In this document: piece by piece, positions 44,137 to 57,532 of the stretch
How positions within the stretch are numbered: the first letter of the stretch is position 1
Layout of the letters: each line of letters opens with the position of its first letter
Source of the DNA: Engraulis encrasicolus
Lineage: Eukaryota > Chordata > Actinopteri > Clupeiformes > Engraulidae
DNA length: 64,000 nucleotides
Assembly (NCBI RefSeq): GCF_034702125.1
Contig: NC_085869.1
Location: 14,523,044-14,587,043, forward strand
Direction of reading: 5' to 3'
Position numbers and translations under genes: made by a program
Notes under the pieces: generated by a model
Told to the model about the DNA's origin: nothing
What the model saw: only the letters and a program-made list of their open reading frames with translations
The model's database searches: none

Positions 44137-44225
44137 TGGTGGATGTCACAAAATATTAGCCTCCATAAGACACTGAGATGCAACAATAGTGCCAAAGTGC
44201 TCAACATGAAGCAAGTCTGGCACAG

Positions 44226-44360
44226 GGCAATAGGATCCAGTGAACTAGTGCGCCTGACCAGTATGCCATCACGGACCCGGGTTCGATTCTGGCTGAAATG
44301 GATTTCAAATTCTTACCCATCTCTCTCCCGACCATTTCCTGTCTGTTCTCTGTCCTGTCA
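44226..44360 (+). mobile_element. tRNA-derived SINE copy
   Basis: It carries gacccgggttcgattctggc followed by a CT-rich body and a short A-rich end. Its head is diverged. Confidence 0.6.
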
Positions 44361-44539
44361 TATAATAAGAAAGAAAGCCCAACTGGGAAACTCCAACTCC
44401 CATTGTCATTGTGACACAGCATTCCGCAGCACACTGAACAGAATTAAATTGCATTTATGCCTCACCCGTGCAATGGGCCAGCCCTCAATGGCGCCCCAAG
44501 GAAGCAGTTCGGTGGGTCGGTACCATGCTCAGGGTACCT

Positions 44540-44668
44540 CAGTCATGGAGGAGGATGGGGGAGAGCACTGGTTAATTACTCCGCCCACCAACCTGGCGAG
44601 TCGGGAATCGAACCGGCATACTTTGGGCTACAAGTCTGACGCCCTAACCACTTACCCATGAAGGCACA
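44540..44668 (-). mobile_element. tRNA-derived SINE copy (minus strand)
   Basis: The B-box complement gtcgggaatcgaaccggc and a head complement with the phrase gccctaaccacttacccatg are present. It is diverged from the others. Confidence 0.55.
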
Positions 44669-45116
44669 AAAGCACTAAAAAATATTTGTAAAAGATTCTG
44701 GCACAAGCAGAAAGTCATGCCATTGGAGGACAGGGGAAGTTGCATTCACGTATTTGGTAGTCATCTGTTGTAGTGATGGAACAAAAATGAAGGAATGACG
44801 TTGCCGTTCTGTAGTCTGATGGAGGGGAGAATCCATAACAAGATGCTCTCAGGAACACAAGAGGAGAAGAATCCAAACTAGCTATTGATATCAAAAGCAC
44901 CTGTTCTCATTAAGGGGACACATCATTAACTCTAAGGATGAAAGTAGTTCTCATGTCTTACCGTTGCTATTTTGTGCGAGTCAACCGCCCTTCCAATGCC
45001 AACATCAAAAAGAGAGCACAAATAAAATAAACATATGCGCTACAGATTTATATCTCTGTATGACTATTTTGAGTAACTTTGAGCAATTCTCTTCATGGAC
45101 TTGCCTCACCTGTATG

Positions 45117-45537
45117 CAGTGGTGTAGTCTACGTAGAACGCGGGTATACAGAGTATACCCACTTCTAAATTACAGGGATTTCAGTATACCCACTTAAAAT
45201 TGATTGATCCATTATTTTGAATATCACACATATATACAGTATACCCACTTCAAAAAATGCTCAAATGTACAGTATACCCACCATAGCTGGATTGGCCATA
45301 GGGCACACAGGGCATATGCCCGGCGGACTGTTGATGATTTTGGTCCTCCCTTCAATGTAGTGGTATCAGTCCTCATGCCGCCACAGCTGACCTGTCCGGG
45401 TCAAATGTATATGTTCATTTTGCCTGTTGTGGTCAAAATAGCTGCCTGACGGACCGGTTTTGGCTGAAAATGCCCGGCCTGATTTTTGGCCCAGTCCAAC
45501 CCTGATACCCACTATAAAAAAGTAGACTACACCACTG
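45117..45537. mobile_element. hAT-type MITE (family J) carrying a nested MITE
   Basis: The ends cagtggtgtagtctac and gtagactacaccactg are exact complements. The flanks cctgtatg and cctgtgcg match at six of eight bases. Without the nested 223-bp element and its duplication, 190 bp remain, the same length as the copy at 49885-50074. Confidence 0.9.
45282..45504. mobile_element. hAT-type MITE (family A-like), nested
   Basis: It runs from catagctggattggcc to ggcccagtccaaccctg, with the perfect 8-bp duplication atacccac. Confidence 0.88.
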
Positions 45538-45639
45538 CCTGTGCGCACTAGTCTATTTTCACCACTGATAAACCCACATAATAAAGTGCATCTAAATTCC
45601 TATAATATACCATGGAATGTTTCATGTTCTCAAGCATTA

Positions 45640-45800
45640 GTGCAGTAGATAGTCACAAAAGAGAAGAGTCTTGACTTGCTTCTTGAAGGCTTCAAGAGAC
45701 GTACTTAGTCTCGCTGCCTCTGTTTCGACCCCAATGGGTTGTGCATTCCTCGTGCAATTGCTGAAGGACAGGAACCGATTAAATTCATGGAAAGTAAAGC
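45640..45800 (-). pseudogene. Possible LINE ORF2 C-terminal fragment
   Basis: The minus strand reads FNRFLSFSNCTRNAQPIG then LSTSLEAFKKQVKTLLF, the latter similar to LINE ORF2 ends. Short and without a recognisable 3' tail, so the call is tentative. Confidence 0.35.
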
Positions 45801-45839
45801 TGAAGTCCTTGTCAGCCACAGATTGATTTCCCGTCATAC

Positions 45840-45894
45840 ATGCACGCACACACACATTCACACACACACACGCATGCACTCACACACGCACGCA

Positions 45895-45926
<32 letters not shown>

Positions 45927-45933
45927 CACACAC
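45840..45933 (+). repeat. (CA)n/(GCAC)n microsatellite
   Basis: A mixed CACA and CGCA tract. Confidence 0.9.
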
Positions 45934-46341
45934 GGGGGAGGTCTGGGTGAATATAGACCACCACTACAGATGCTGGCAATGATTGTGAGCGTCAGGCTGC
46001 GTATAATTGCCCATTACGATCCAATTACAAGGCAGCTATTTGCGATACATGGGAACCGTAGTAGATGGGATTTTTTAAATTTCTGCTTCTTCTAGTGCTT
46101 TCAGAGCTGGTTTTACCAACGGCTACACTAGGAAATTGCCTAGGGCCCCAACAAAACTGCCCACTGTATAGGGCCCAAACAGTCAGCGCCTCCATGGTAA
46201 AATGCCAGCAAAAATAATTAAAGGGCCCCCAAATCACTAGTACTAAAACACTGCAAGCCAGTTAGGCTACACGTACACACCTATGCTCACCAGCTACCAT
46301 AGGTTTGAAAGTCAACTCAGTTCGAGGCTTTCTCAAGTTAA

Positions 46342-46683
46342 AGGGGTATGCCACTATTTTGGGGCTTAATACAGTTAAAATCATTGGCTGGGGTTTATAA
46401 AGGTGGTAAAGTGTCTTATTTTTCATGTGAAGCGTTGTCTTGCTTTAAGACAAGTTAAAAGAGGGAATATGTCGCTAAGCTAGTGAAAGTCAATGGATCC
46501 GTGTAGCATTGTAGCATGCTACACGGATACATTTACTTTCACTAGCTTAGCGACATGGCCCCTCTTTTAACTTGTCTTGAGGCAAGACAGCGGCTTACAT
46601 GAAAAATAAGACACTTTACCACCTTTATAAACCCTGGCCAACGATTTTAACTGTATTAAGCCCCAAAATAGTGGCATACCCCT
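46342..46683. mobile_element. Foldback MITE with TTAA target duplication, copy 1
   Basis: A 342-bp near-perfect palindrome: both halves pair over about 165 bp, from aggggtatgccactatttt outward to a gtagcatgctac-centred middle. It is flanked by TTAA on both sides, the piggyBac-type signature. No coding capacity. Confidence 0.92.
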
Positions 46684-48650
46684 TTAAGTTTACTTAGGAA
46701 CTCAAGGCAGCAGGGCAACTTGCTTTTTTACTTTGAACTGACTGTGCTGTACTGTTTTACAGTGTACCATTGAGTGATTTTAAAAAGCCTGTTATTGCAA
46801 CAGCAGGGCTAGACCTTATCACTACATGCAGTTGCCGTGCCGATGTCTCTCCTAAGTCCCCTTTTAGCTCAGCCAGTGGGTTTTTTTTGTGTGTGTTTTT
46901 TTAACAGCATATTTGGCGTGTTATGTCACCATGGAAGTGGGCCACTTTGTTTAAATCGCTGCTCTGATGATGAGATGGCCATCTGGAAAGGTTGGGTGCC
47001 CTCTGTCCTCTGTTTCTAAAAATGGGGAAAGCCTCCCTGAATCAGACTACGACCTTTCATTTCCTTTGGGTATACACATGCCAGTAAGTTAATTTTCTGT
47101 CCATGTGTATGTAATTAAATTTCAAAGCTACTGGACACAAGGCAAGAAACGCTTAATGTTTCGTTTGCTCATTGTCTTTCATCTTGAAAATAAACTGACA
47201 TACAGCAATCCAGTGACAACAATGCAGCACTGAAACACAATGTTTATTTGTTTATTTATTTATTTTTCTAACTTCCATTGCTGCATTTGCTAATGGCGTG
47301 ATTCATTACTCACTTTCCTGAACCGCAAGAGTAACCAGACCTCTGTCTCACCCCAGCTGCACATTCTAGCTAATTTTGTTAACATGAAAGGTCAGCCTTT
47401 ACAGCCGTATTGCCGTGAGACAGTTTGAAGGATGATGCTGGGGAACAATGCGAGCTAGTTTCCACTTCACTTGCGTCTATTTTTATCCCTCATTAATATT
47501 TACAGCTGAACTTGAGTGACGATTCAGGGGATTGACAGCGGTTGGTGTCATCATTACCTGAAGTTGCTAGGCTGGATTGGGCTGGGCAAGTGTGGGTTGG
47601 TAGCCTGGCAAGAGAGCCAGATACAGACTAGAATTCAACACATTTCATTTTGTTTTCTTTATTCACAGACAAATAAAAACAATGACTGCACACTGTTATC
47701 CAAAGTGACATGCAGAATACGTGCAGGTGTTTAGTGTGATAAATCAATGTGAAACCATGCAAACAGACAATTCCCAAGGGGGATGTTCATCTTTTGACAA
47801 ATACAATTTTAGATGAATAATGGTGAAACCTTTATTCTGCACACACACAGGAGGTTACATGGCTCAAAGCTCAGTGACCCCCAGCAAATGGTGAGCAAAC
47901 CTCACCTTAAGACAGTCACGTCAGTCATTATCGGACCATTGATTCACAGGGCCAACTTTAGACCATGAATCGCCGTCACCATGGTAACTGCCATCACAAT
48001 GCATTAAAACATATTAAAATCTAGATAGCCGGGGCTATATTCGCTTGAATCATAATTTGCTCACAGAACATACATAGGTCGCAACCCTGAGTAACAGGAG
48101 CAAATCGAATATCTCCATGAATTAGTTTTCACCTCAGTTTTTGTCAAGGCTACAATTATATACAATAGGCCTATACATAATTTATGTGTACATCTGACAA
48201 ACCCAGCATCTTAAGTTTAAAATATTGTCTTTTATGTGTTTGCGTGTGTGCGTGTGCATGTGTGCATATGCATTTTTTTAACCACAAGTGCGAAACCTTG
48301 TTGTCAAACTCTGTGCAGAAATTTACTTCAGAGCAAAAGATGCCTGGTTGAAAATCTATGCATGCAAATAAGCGATTACTAAGCACTTCGCTGCACAATT
48401 GTTAATCGATTGTTCTCTGAGGCCTGTTCTAATTTCGTGCTTGATAGATAGGTGTGGTTATAAATACACATTTTTCCTTTAAAAAAATATTCGCTCCAGA
48501 TATCTCTCTGGAAAAGGAAGATAAAGCAAACCACCCTTCAAAATGCAAAGGTATTTTAAGATTGTCTCCTTCCTTGGCATGTATAATATTATCTCTTGAA
48601 AAAAATATATTTAATCTCAATAGGTCTATCATTCCTGGTAAAATAAAGGT
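46684..48650. other. Non-coding stretch without recognised features
   Basis: Unique-looking sequence with short ORFs only. No splice-consistent exon, RNA gene or mobile element end is recognised. Confidence 0.45.
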
Positions 48651-48840
48651 TAAGGGCCCAGCCGTGGCCAGCCGGTAAGGCACTCACCTGCCATGTGGCT
48701 GACTCGGGTTCGATTCCCGGCCTGGGTCCTTTGCCGACCCCTCCCCGTCTCTCTCTCAATTTGCTTCCCATCCACCTTTCACACTGTCCAATCAAATAAA
48801 ATAAAAAAGACCCCAAAAAAAATCTTTAAAAGTAAAATAC
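48651..48840 (+). mobile_element. tRNA-derived SINE, most complete copy
   Basis: The head has an A-box-like gtggccagccgg, a B-box gggttcgattcccggcc with a perfect T-arm pairing, and acceptor-like ends ggcccag and ctgggtcc. A CT-rich body and an A-rich tail with aataaa words follow. Confidence 0.8.
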
Positions 48841-48954
48841 AAAATAAAGGTTAAGATGAAGAAAGAAGATGCTTGTGCAGATCTGACTTCTGGGTCTGCA
48901 CTGTGTACACAAAAGGCTATGTTTGAGAATCCCTTGGAAGGTTGTACAAATAAT

Positions 48955-49114
48955 CAGAGGCGATTCTAGGGTCAGGTGGGGCCCCAAGCGAAAATGCAAA
49001 GGAATGAACATTTGAACAAAAATCACCACTACTGTAGTAAAGTGTGGGCTGTTATTCACTATCTAGGGGCCCCAAGCGGCTGCCTGGCTAGCCTGGTGAC
49101 AAGATGCACCTCTG
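48955..49114. mobile_element. hAT-type MITE (CAGAGGCGATTCTAG ends)
   Basis: A 160-bp element with the perfect 8-bp duplication caaataat. The right end reads agatgcacctctg. Confidence 0.88.
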
Positions 49115-49884
49115 CAAATAATGAAAAGCCATCATTCTGTACGCATGTGTTTTGAAGAACTCCACTATCTCACCCGTTTTCTTTTGGTGCTTGTATAGGT
49201 CTGGAACCCATTTGTTACTTTCAAATGCATTGCCTTAAGCTTAACTTGTCTTCCAACAACAGCCGCATTCCTCTTGGAATAGCGCCAGGTCTTTGGCAAT
49301 GCAATGGTCGGAGGAGAGCGATGGTGTGAAAGATTCAGCAGATGCTTTCTCTTATCTCCAAAGGGAGTTGGAGTGTGTGTGCCTGGTGGGAGTGGAGGGG
49401 GAGTCTACATAAAAGATAAACTCGTGCCGTCTATGGCTTTGTTCTGCTGTATTTTGGTGTATCACATAACCAAATATTTTGAGTGGCCCAAGGGTCCAGC
49501 GTCTGCATGGGTTATTTCTTGCATCTTCTACTTGTTTTGGATTTTTAGTTATTTGTTTATTCAAATGGAATTGAGAGCAGATTGAGCACTGCAATAAGAA
49601 GAACAAGATTTTTCATGCAAAGGACACTGTATCTGTCTATTTTAGAAAATTGCTTGTAAATTCAAAAAGAAGGTCAACAGAAAGCAGGTTCTTCAAGGAA
49701 AACAGGTGACAGCAAGAGATTTGATGCACACAACAATTTCCCAGCGTCAATGTTATCAGTTTCTTTTCAAGTGGCCGTAAATGTCATTCAACTCTCTCAG
49801 TGTAGATTGCCTTTGTTAATGTCACTGTGCTAATGTATGTCACTGCTATGAATGAACGAAAGCATTGGCTATTAACAGCCTTAC

Positions 49885-50074
49885 CAGTGGTGTAGTCTAC
49901 TTTTTCATGGTGGGTATACTGTATATTTGAGCATTTTTTGAAGTGGGTATACTGTATATATTTGTGCTATTCAAAACAATGGATCAATCAATTTTAAGTG
50001 GGTATACTGAAATCCCTGAAATTTAGAAGTGGGTATACTCCGTATACCCGCCTTCTATGTAGACTACACCACTG
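49885..50074. mobile_element. hAT-type MITE (family J), uninterrupted copy
   Basis: A 190-bp element with perfect 8-bp duplication agccttac and ends cagtggtgtagtctac and tagactacaccactg. The interior is built of gtgggtatact words. Confidence 0.92.
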
Positions 50075-50894
50075 AGCCTTACTGTGGTATTGGATATGAC
50101 GACAAAGAAAGGTGTGCAGAACACATGCACTGTAAAATCCCACCCCATCTCCCAATGCAAATTCATTTTTTTCCCTGTGGTAGAGCCCAAATCAATAAGT
50201 CAAGGTTCTTTTTGCATCTTACTTTGTTTCCGCTTGCCTTCAGTCTTGCCAGAGGTCCTTCTTCCTGAGGCTTGCACACACTCTATCAGGGCTGTAATGA
50301 GACATTTTCAAATACAGAGGTCAAATGCTGTGTGCTGTACGGCATACTGTACATTTAGAAGGCTTCAAACTCTTCAGTCAAACTCTTCTGTAGTTTATAT
50401 TAATCACTGTCTTGAAGATAAATGGGGGTGGCGTATACAGACTAAATTCATCATTGTTGATCATGCTGTAGATCGATTTTCATCATAGATAAATTTGACA
50501 TTTCTGGGCAAAAAAATACTGAGGACATGACCTCTGTGGCCTCAATGGTAGTTACGCCCATGCATTCTATCAGAGAAACCAGCCATTTTTAGAACACTCT
50601 CCAGAGCCCTGACCCACGCAAGCTCGTCCTCTTTGTTAAACATCTCTCTGTGTCTACATTCAGGCCTCTGATGTGTACTGTACACCAGGCCATTTGTAAA
50701 TTCACAATCCATTCCATAACAATTGCTTGTAACCATTGTATGGATATCTTTCCCTTCTAAACACTAACGTTGGTGTACTGTAATGCATTATTGTGTTACA
50801 CATATGGCATCCATAACAGAAGGCCTTGTATTTTGTATACTTTAGGCATGCTGTGGTGCATGTCTTGAATTGTCCATTGTGCATTGTTTGTCAT

Positions 50895-51029
50895 CAGGGC
50901 CGGTTCTAGTCTAGTCTAGTCTTGCTTTATTTCACTTAATTAAGTTCTAATTCTGTGGGACTTCGCGCCCCCAAGACATTTGCCGCCCTAGGCGACCACC
51001 TGGTCTGCCTATGCCTAGCGCCGGCCCTG
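50895..51029. mobile_element. hAT-type MITE (CAGGGCCGGTTCTAG ends)
   Basis: A 135-bp element with perfect 8-bp duplication tttgtcat. The inverted ends are cagggccggttctag and ctagcgccggccctg. Confidence 0.92.
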
Positions 51030-51522
51030 TTTGTCATGCTGCTGATATTGCATGTGTTGTTGCTGGATGTATGCTAAAAGGGCAGAAACAACATTCTGTG
51101 TGCATTGCTTGACCATGCATTAACAGATTCTGATTGTTAGAATTACAGTGGACTGATAATGTTCACTCCCATAAACTAGTGTCAAAAAAATCGTCAAACC
51201 ATGGCCGTTTTTAACACCATGCAAGGTCCAGCATCTACACTTACAACTACAATTAGCCTACATTAAGCTTTTGCATACTTTTATCATTTACACACATACA
51301 TTCATTATACTTTTATCCAAATCATCTTGTAGTCATTGGGTACGATTACAGTCCCTAAAGCATATGGGGTTAGGACTTCAGTCATGGATGAAGGTGGTAA
51401 GGGTGGGAGATGTGAACTGTCAACCCTTGCATGGTGGCATCTTATATGTGATTCACAAGGTTCATCTCACTACATTTCCTGTCTGATTAGGCACCAATAG
51501 GCCGAAAATTTAGAGTACCAAT

Positions 51523-51683
51523 CAGAGGTGGAACTGACTCTTTACACGAGGCCCCAGGCCAAAATACTGAAAGGGTCCTCCATACGGCCTGCCAAAGTCA
51601 TGATAGGGCCCCTTGACCAATATGGGAAGGCCCTGGGCCCAGGTGCAAATGCCCTGCTCGCGCGTCCTACAGCTCCGCCACTG
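51523..51683. mobile_element. hAT-type MITE (CAGAGGTGGAACTG ends)
   Basis: A 161-bp element with perfect 8-bp duplication gtaccaat. The right end is acagctccgccactg. Confidence 0.9.
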
Positions 51684-51901
51684 GTACCAATCAGGCCTGT
51701 GTGATGGCTTTGGAGGTTAATCGTCCATTCAGCCACTGATAAGAAGGCAAGCACTGGGATGTTTGATTCGTTGGACTGATCAGTCAGAGAGTGGTCCTAT
51801 CTGGATCGCGTAATACCCACTAACAACTACAGGCCAATGACTCGCAGGACACTTTACCAAGGGCCACTCAAGCGTGTCCTCTCCCAATCATTGCTTTAGA
51901 T

Positions 51902-52200
51902 CAGGCCTATTCAATTGGAGGCCCGAGGGCCACATGCAGCCCAGAGATGGCTCACATGTGGCCCCCAGCTGTAGCACTACACATAGCCGTTTTTATACTG
52001 CAGTACAGCAAACGACTTTCTTCTGAATCTCTTGCTTGTCTTGTACATTGAAATTCGAAAAGTTTAAGGTTAGAACAATATGTTTAAAGTGCTTGAAAAT
52101 TGACTTTACCATGTGTTAGTGATGGCTGAAAATGTGCGGCCCAGCTTAAGTTTTTGTTTTTGAAATGTGGCCCTACTGAAATTCTAATTGAATAACCCTG
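51902..52200. mobile_element. hAT-type MITE (CAGGCCTATTCAATTGG ends)
   Basis: A 299-bp element. The right end is ctaattgaataaccctg. The flanks ctttagat and ctttaaat match at seven of eight bases. Confidence 0.82.
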
Positions 52201-53400
52201 CTTTAAATTCCCTCCATTTCCCAAACATAATGGTGGTATATTGGTATATTGAGCACAAAAAGATCTTTACCGTAGATAGACTTTGGGCTTAGATCCAAAT
52301 CTCCCACTCCTCCAGTCCTTGCTGTCTGCACAAGGATTAGACGGTAGGCCTATGGTTGGATCTATTCTACACCCTCGTACCTGAATGTTCTGTATCAGCT
52401 CTCCTCTGTCTGGTTCTGCTGATGCGTGTGCCTTGTCTCTCCTTGTCTTGGCTTCCCTGAGCAGCAAGGGACCACAGTCTGGATTTTTAAAGATTTGAAA
52501 CAGCCTGGTTGTGGATTGACCTTCCCACGGCTCAGCATTTCATTAACTGAATTTGTGGTACGTTCAAGAAGAGCTACAAATGTTTACCATATCTGCCATG
52601 GGATTAAATGGTTTGCTAAATAAGTAAATTGAAATATCAGTATCACACGGTTGTTGGCGGAGAAGCAGAATTGGTAACACGAGTTAGCCATTAAATGAAC
52701 ATCAAGCGGTTGACTGACGGAGTTGCTCTCACTACCCACATGGCTGGATAGTATTACTTTCAGCTTGCAGCAGTAAGGGACACATTTAACATGTGTGTCC
52801 TCAGTGTTGCCTGATGGAAAATGTTTAACTATCGTACCAAAACCTCAAAATGATCGTTTTAGGCACTTTCGGGTGGAAATTATGGTACACGAACCATAAC
52901 GTTTTACTGCAAATAATTGAACTAAATAAAAACTGACATTATCGTACATCATGTGTTTTTGATTGTACAGAGACCAAAATTATGGTAGAAATATGATAAT
53001 TATCGTACATCATGCAACACTGATGATCTCTGCTTTCGAAGTCCATCATTCAGCCTGAAATTAATGATGAAAATGTGTTGGGCCCAAAAAGTTGATCATC
53101 TGATTTACCTTTTATAGAGAGGCATCAAACAAGATAAATATCTGACCATCCTTTCCTGGCCTATACATTTGAAATAAACCACTGAATTGACCCTCCCATA
53201 AACTGCATAAGGTGTTGTGTTTTCTTGTCCATACTTGCCTGCACATGTATTTGTGATTCAAGACACATAAATGCATTCAAGTTAATTCACCGTCAATTTC
53301 ACATCATTGCACAGCTACCGTCCTGACTTGTAGATAATATTGTAGCTAGTGAACATAATAATGGTAACATGCTGCATGGATAATGGACCATGCAATATTG
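52201..53400. other. Non-coding stretch with one interspersed repeat
   Basis: The stretch about 52808-53030 resembles about 7700-7925. It starts cagtgttgcctg and ends tgcaacactg, but I see no target duplication. Otherwise no features. Confidence 0.5.
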
Positions 53401-53401
53401 T

Positions 53402-53531
<130 letters not shown>

Positions 53532-53653
53532 AATAAGCATTTCATAGTTTATTGATCATTACGCAACAGATATCCTAAAAAAAAAGTTGTATCTTCTCTC
53601 AGTTATGCCACAATTCAACCTATACCTTCGTACTTGTTTTTTCAGAAATATTC

Positions 53654-53800
53654 GGTAACACTTTATAATAATGTCTGCTTATGAAGCATTAATAACACTT
53701 AGTAAATAATTAACTAATGATGAACAAAACATTAACAAATGTCTGCAAATGACTAAGAAATATTAACAAATGTTTGTAAATGACTAAATATTCCTATTCA
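53654..53800. mobile_element. Truncated family D MITE
   Basis: It begins ggtaacactttataataatg and follows the 5420-5780 element for about 145 bp. The right end is missing. Confidence 0.7.
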
Positions 53801-55330
53801 TCTACAGGTAGCTATAGCAATACTCTTCATTCAGGCCATCTTCCGGCTCTGGCTTGTGCTTTCTGTGCAGATACACACTTGCTTCAGCCATCCATCTCAA
53901 TTACCCTTCCTGAAGACCAACCAGACACTGATGCTAACCGGCGATTAACCCGGACAAGCAGTGCATTATCAGCTTCATTTATAGTCATGATGAATTCATT
54001 GCTGTGGAGACTGACTGCCCCAGGCCCTAATACAGCCAGGTTTTAAAGCAGTTAGCTCACCCATGCAGTCATTACTGTATGATCTCTGAGTTGCAGAAGC
54101 CATGGCCTCATCGTGCATAATTAGCTAAATTGCCTTTTCATATTGCCCACTTTTTTGTTACGGTAGCCACCACTTAATAGAGCTTTTTAGATAGATATAA
54201 TAAGGATATTTTTTTGACCAAACAGAGGTGTTGTGTACCTCTCACAGACCACCATAATTGAGGTGTTGCGCACCTCTCTGAAATCAAGTCATAATTGCAG
54301 AACTCATTTGCAGATGAAATTACACTCATATACATAGGCTACACACAATTTGGGTTTGAGTGCTTGCTTCCAAGAGGCAATACAATTATGTAGCCCAGTA
54401 CAGAATGAGATTAGATATTATTTATTATAACTAGGCCTATAATTACAGGTTATACTTCACACCATGGCACATATAAGGCCCTAATAATTCATTGTATTTT
54501 TATTTGACTTAACTCTGTCAGTTTGATTTTGAATATGCTATACAACAAATCTCCAGGCCAGGAATTAAAATATCACTAAAAAGCTTTCATGTTTGATCGG
54601 TCAGAAGCGGAGCTGGTACCCATTGCAGGTGATAGAGCTGATTCAGGACTGCCTTTCACAAATTGAGCTGATGAGCCAATGGAACAATATTGTATTTTGT
54701 GTATGGTATGTTAATGTTGAAGCTGCTTTAATAACCTTATTCATTATGGGTCTTAAATCCAACCAGATGCATTAAATGGAACAGACTCTTGCACAACATA
54801 TCTTACTTTAATCCCATTGTCTTGTCCATTGTGGACACATACACATATATCATGTCTTCCATTAAATATTCCTCATCCTATTATCCCGTGCCCCCATACA
54901 TCTCTTAGAACATAATTGCATTTTGCTGTTTCTATTCCCTTTAATGATGTAAACTTAATTCAATGTCCTCTGAAGACCCCGGCTGTTAAATGATTCCGAC
55001 AACGGCCTCTTGTGGGCAAAGACTGTGGTGTATTATTAATAACCGAGTTAACGCTAACTCAATTATAGGAGTCAGCTGTGCCCACTGTGTACATACACAG
55101 ATTCAATGTATATAAATTGCATGGTGCACTCTTTCATATTTGCTCCTCTTCATTTGTGAATGTGGCCATTGTGGGAGCTTAGCTGTCTTCAAATATGGAC
55201 CTGTAGGCAGGCCGATCAATTTGAAAAGCTTTGTCGGAAAGACAATAAGGTCTATTAATGAACAACCACCTCATCAGAAACAATCATATCTCTCTCTGTC
55301 TCTCATTCTCTTGTTCTCTCTCTCTCTCAT
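53801..55330. other. Non-coding stretch without recognised features
   Basis: Short ORFs only. The longest, about 88 codons at 53780-54046, starts inside a MITE and has no recognisable domain. Confidence 0.45.
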
Positions 55331-55492
<162 letters not shown>

Positions 55493-55780
55493 TTTTTTTT
55501 GTTGATGATGACCAAAGAGAGTGGTCCGAGCCGAGGATAGTTAGCTGGATGCTTAAACATTATGACTTTCGGTCAAACACATGCAAATCAAACAATTTAA
55601 AAGGGTTATCAGGAGTTGAAAGCATATCGGCTGTTTTCTGCAAAATCACGTCAATCGGATGAGAAAGTCTGATCATGCTGCATTAGCCATGTTAGCCACA
55701 TTAGCAGTGCCATATGCTTGATGTGGCCATGTGCTTTCATATAGCTGCGCTATATTCTTGATGTGGGTATATGCTTTTAA

Positions 55781-56122
55781 AGGGGTATGCCACTATTTTG
55801 GGGCTTAATACAGTTAAAATCGTTGGCTGGGGTTTATAAAGGTGGTAAAGTGTCTTATTTTTCATGTTAAGCGTTGTCTTGCTTTAAGACAAGTTAAAAG
55901 AGGGAATATGTCGCTAAGCTAGTGAAAGTCAATGGATCCGTGTAGCAATGTAGCATGCTACACGGATCCATTGACTTTCACTAGCTTAGCGACATGCTCC
56001 CTCTTTTAATTTGTCTTAAAGCAAGACAACGGCTTACATGAAAAATAAGACACTTTACCACCTTTATAAACCCTGGCCAACGATTTTAACTGTATTAAGC
56101 CCCAAAATAGTGGCATACCCCT
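55781..56122. mobile_element. Foldback MITE with TTAA target duplication, copy 2
   Basis: Again 342 bp with TTAA on both sides, and nearly identical in sequence to the copy at 46342-46683. Confidence 0.92.
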
Positions 56123-57200
56123 TTAACTCCAACATAATCCCTTTAATGATGATGGCCGAAGTGCCATAAATCCATTGCTTTGACAGACTGCCCAATCAGT
56201 TTCATATCAAATGAGCCATGTCCAATAGTGTAAAAAGCTGGTAGTTAACCAATAGAATATTATCTATTTAACATGGTATGTGTGCTTTACAGTGAATGGC
56301 TGAGCAATTTACACATGGTAACAGTAGAAGACACATAACATTTGTCTCTTAGGTTTGGATTTATCGTCTGTGTAATTCCGGTCTTGTGATTTGAATATGT
56401 TTACGAAGACACTAGTCCTACAGTACATGTAGGCCTATACAAGACAATGCAGAGTTCCGTGTATGTCAGTCATATCTCCGACAGCTGTATACAAAAAAGC
56501 AGCATGGATAAGCTTTGTTTACAGTGCCTGGGTCATCCAGCATACTTAAGGACATGACTGTGTGTCCCCTCATGGTTCTCATGAAACAGTCAATATTGCT
56601 GTGCTCCTTAAACTTTGATACTTCAGAAGAGTATACAAGCAGCTTAGCAACAATTGGCAAACAAACGGACGTTATCCCCCCCACCACACACCCATAAAAA
56701 GTAAACAGTTTACGTTCATTAGTAAATAAAAAAAACTTAATTTCCTCTAAATCTGACCTTTGCGTTTGACACTTGCTATGGAGCATGGCTGTATACGTCA
56801 TATGCGTGTAAGCCAATTATTATGACAAATTCTATAAACAGTAGGCTACATGTGCTGCTCTAAATGATGAAACACTGTTTTACTTTTGTGGGTATGACTG
56901 TGAGCCCAGCGGGACACAATCACTGAAGAGGACGAGGAACAGAAAAAAGTGGAGGTCGAGTGCAGACAGCTGAGATGGCTGCCAGAGTTGAGCTATGAGC
57001 TAAATCGGGTGTTACAAAGTCCACTGGTCCATTGGCAGAGCAGGGAGTGGACAGTTACAGTATCTCATTTAGCATGCCATGCAGTCATGCTAACAATGCC
57101 GATCCACACAGCTGCTCTATACAGCTGTTGGCGATAAAATATATTGTGTCTCACGTAGCCTATATGGACTGCTGTTTTCCCCCTCCATATGCATTCTTCT
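56123..57200. other. Non-coding stretch without recognised features
   Basis: No exon, RNA gene or repeat end that I can support. Confidence 0.4.
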
Positions 57201-57208
57201 GTGGTGGT

Positions 57209-57524
57209 TAGGGTTTTAATGATACACTCAACTCATGATTCGGTTCGTATCACGATTTTTGACCAACGGTTCGATACCCCTCGATACCCTTTTGTAAATG
57301 TATCTTTTTGATGATCGTTTATAGGTTACAAGTGGCTACTTGTAACTTCTTTTAAAGTTTAAATATTGATATTGATTCAAAGCTTGGAAGCACTATCATC
57401 ATATCATGTGGTTGTTTACTGGACCAAAGGGTAACAGGACTTTGATACTGTGTTCTTGCATCGCGATTGTACCGTGACTGCGTATCGCAATTTCTCGGTT
57501 CGGTATAATATCGTTACAGCCCTA
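57209..57524. mobile_element. hAT-type MITE (TAGGGTTTTAATGATAC ends)
   Basis: A 316-bp element with perfect 8-bp duplication gtggtggt. The right end is tatcgttacagcccta. Confidence 0.9.
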
Positions 57525-57532
57525 GTGGTGGT

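Noticed and set aside
48651..48730. tRNA-like fold with a good B-box
   Set aside because: The same sequence recurs with a common CT-rich body at several sites, so it is a SINE head rather than a tRNA gene.
53780..54046. 88-codon ORF
   Set aside because: It begins in a truncated MITE and shows no domain, signal or splice support.
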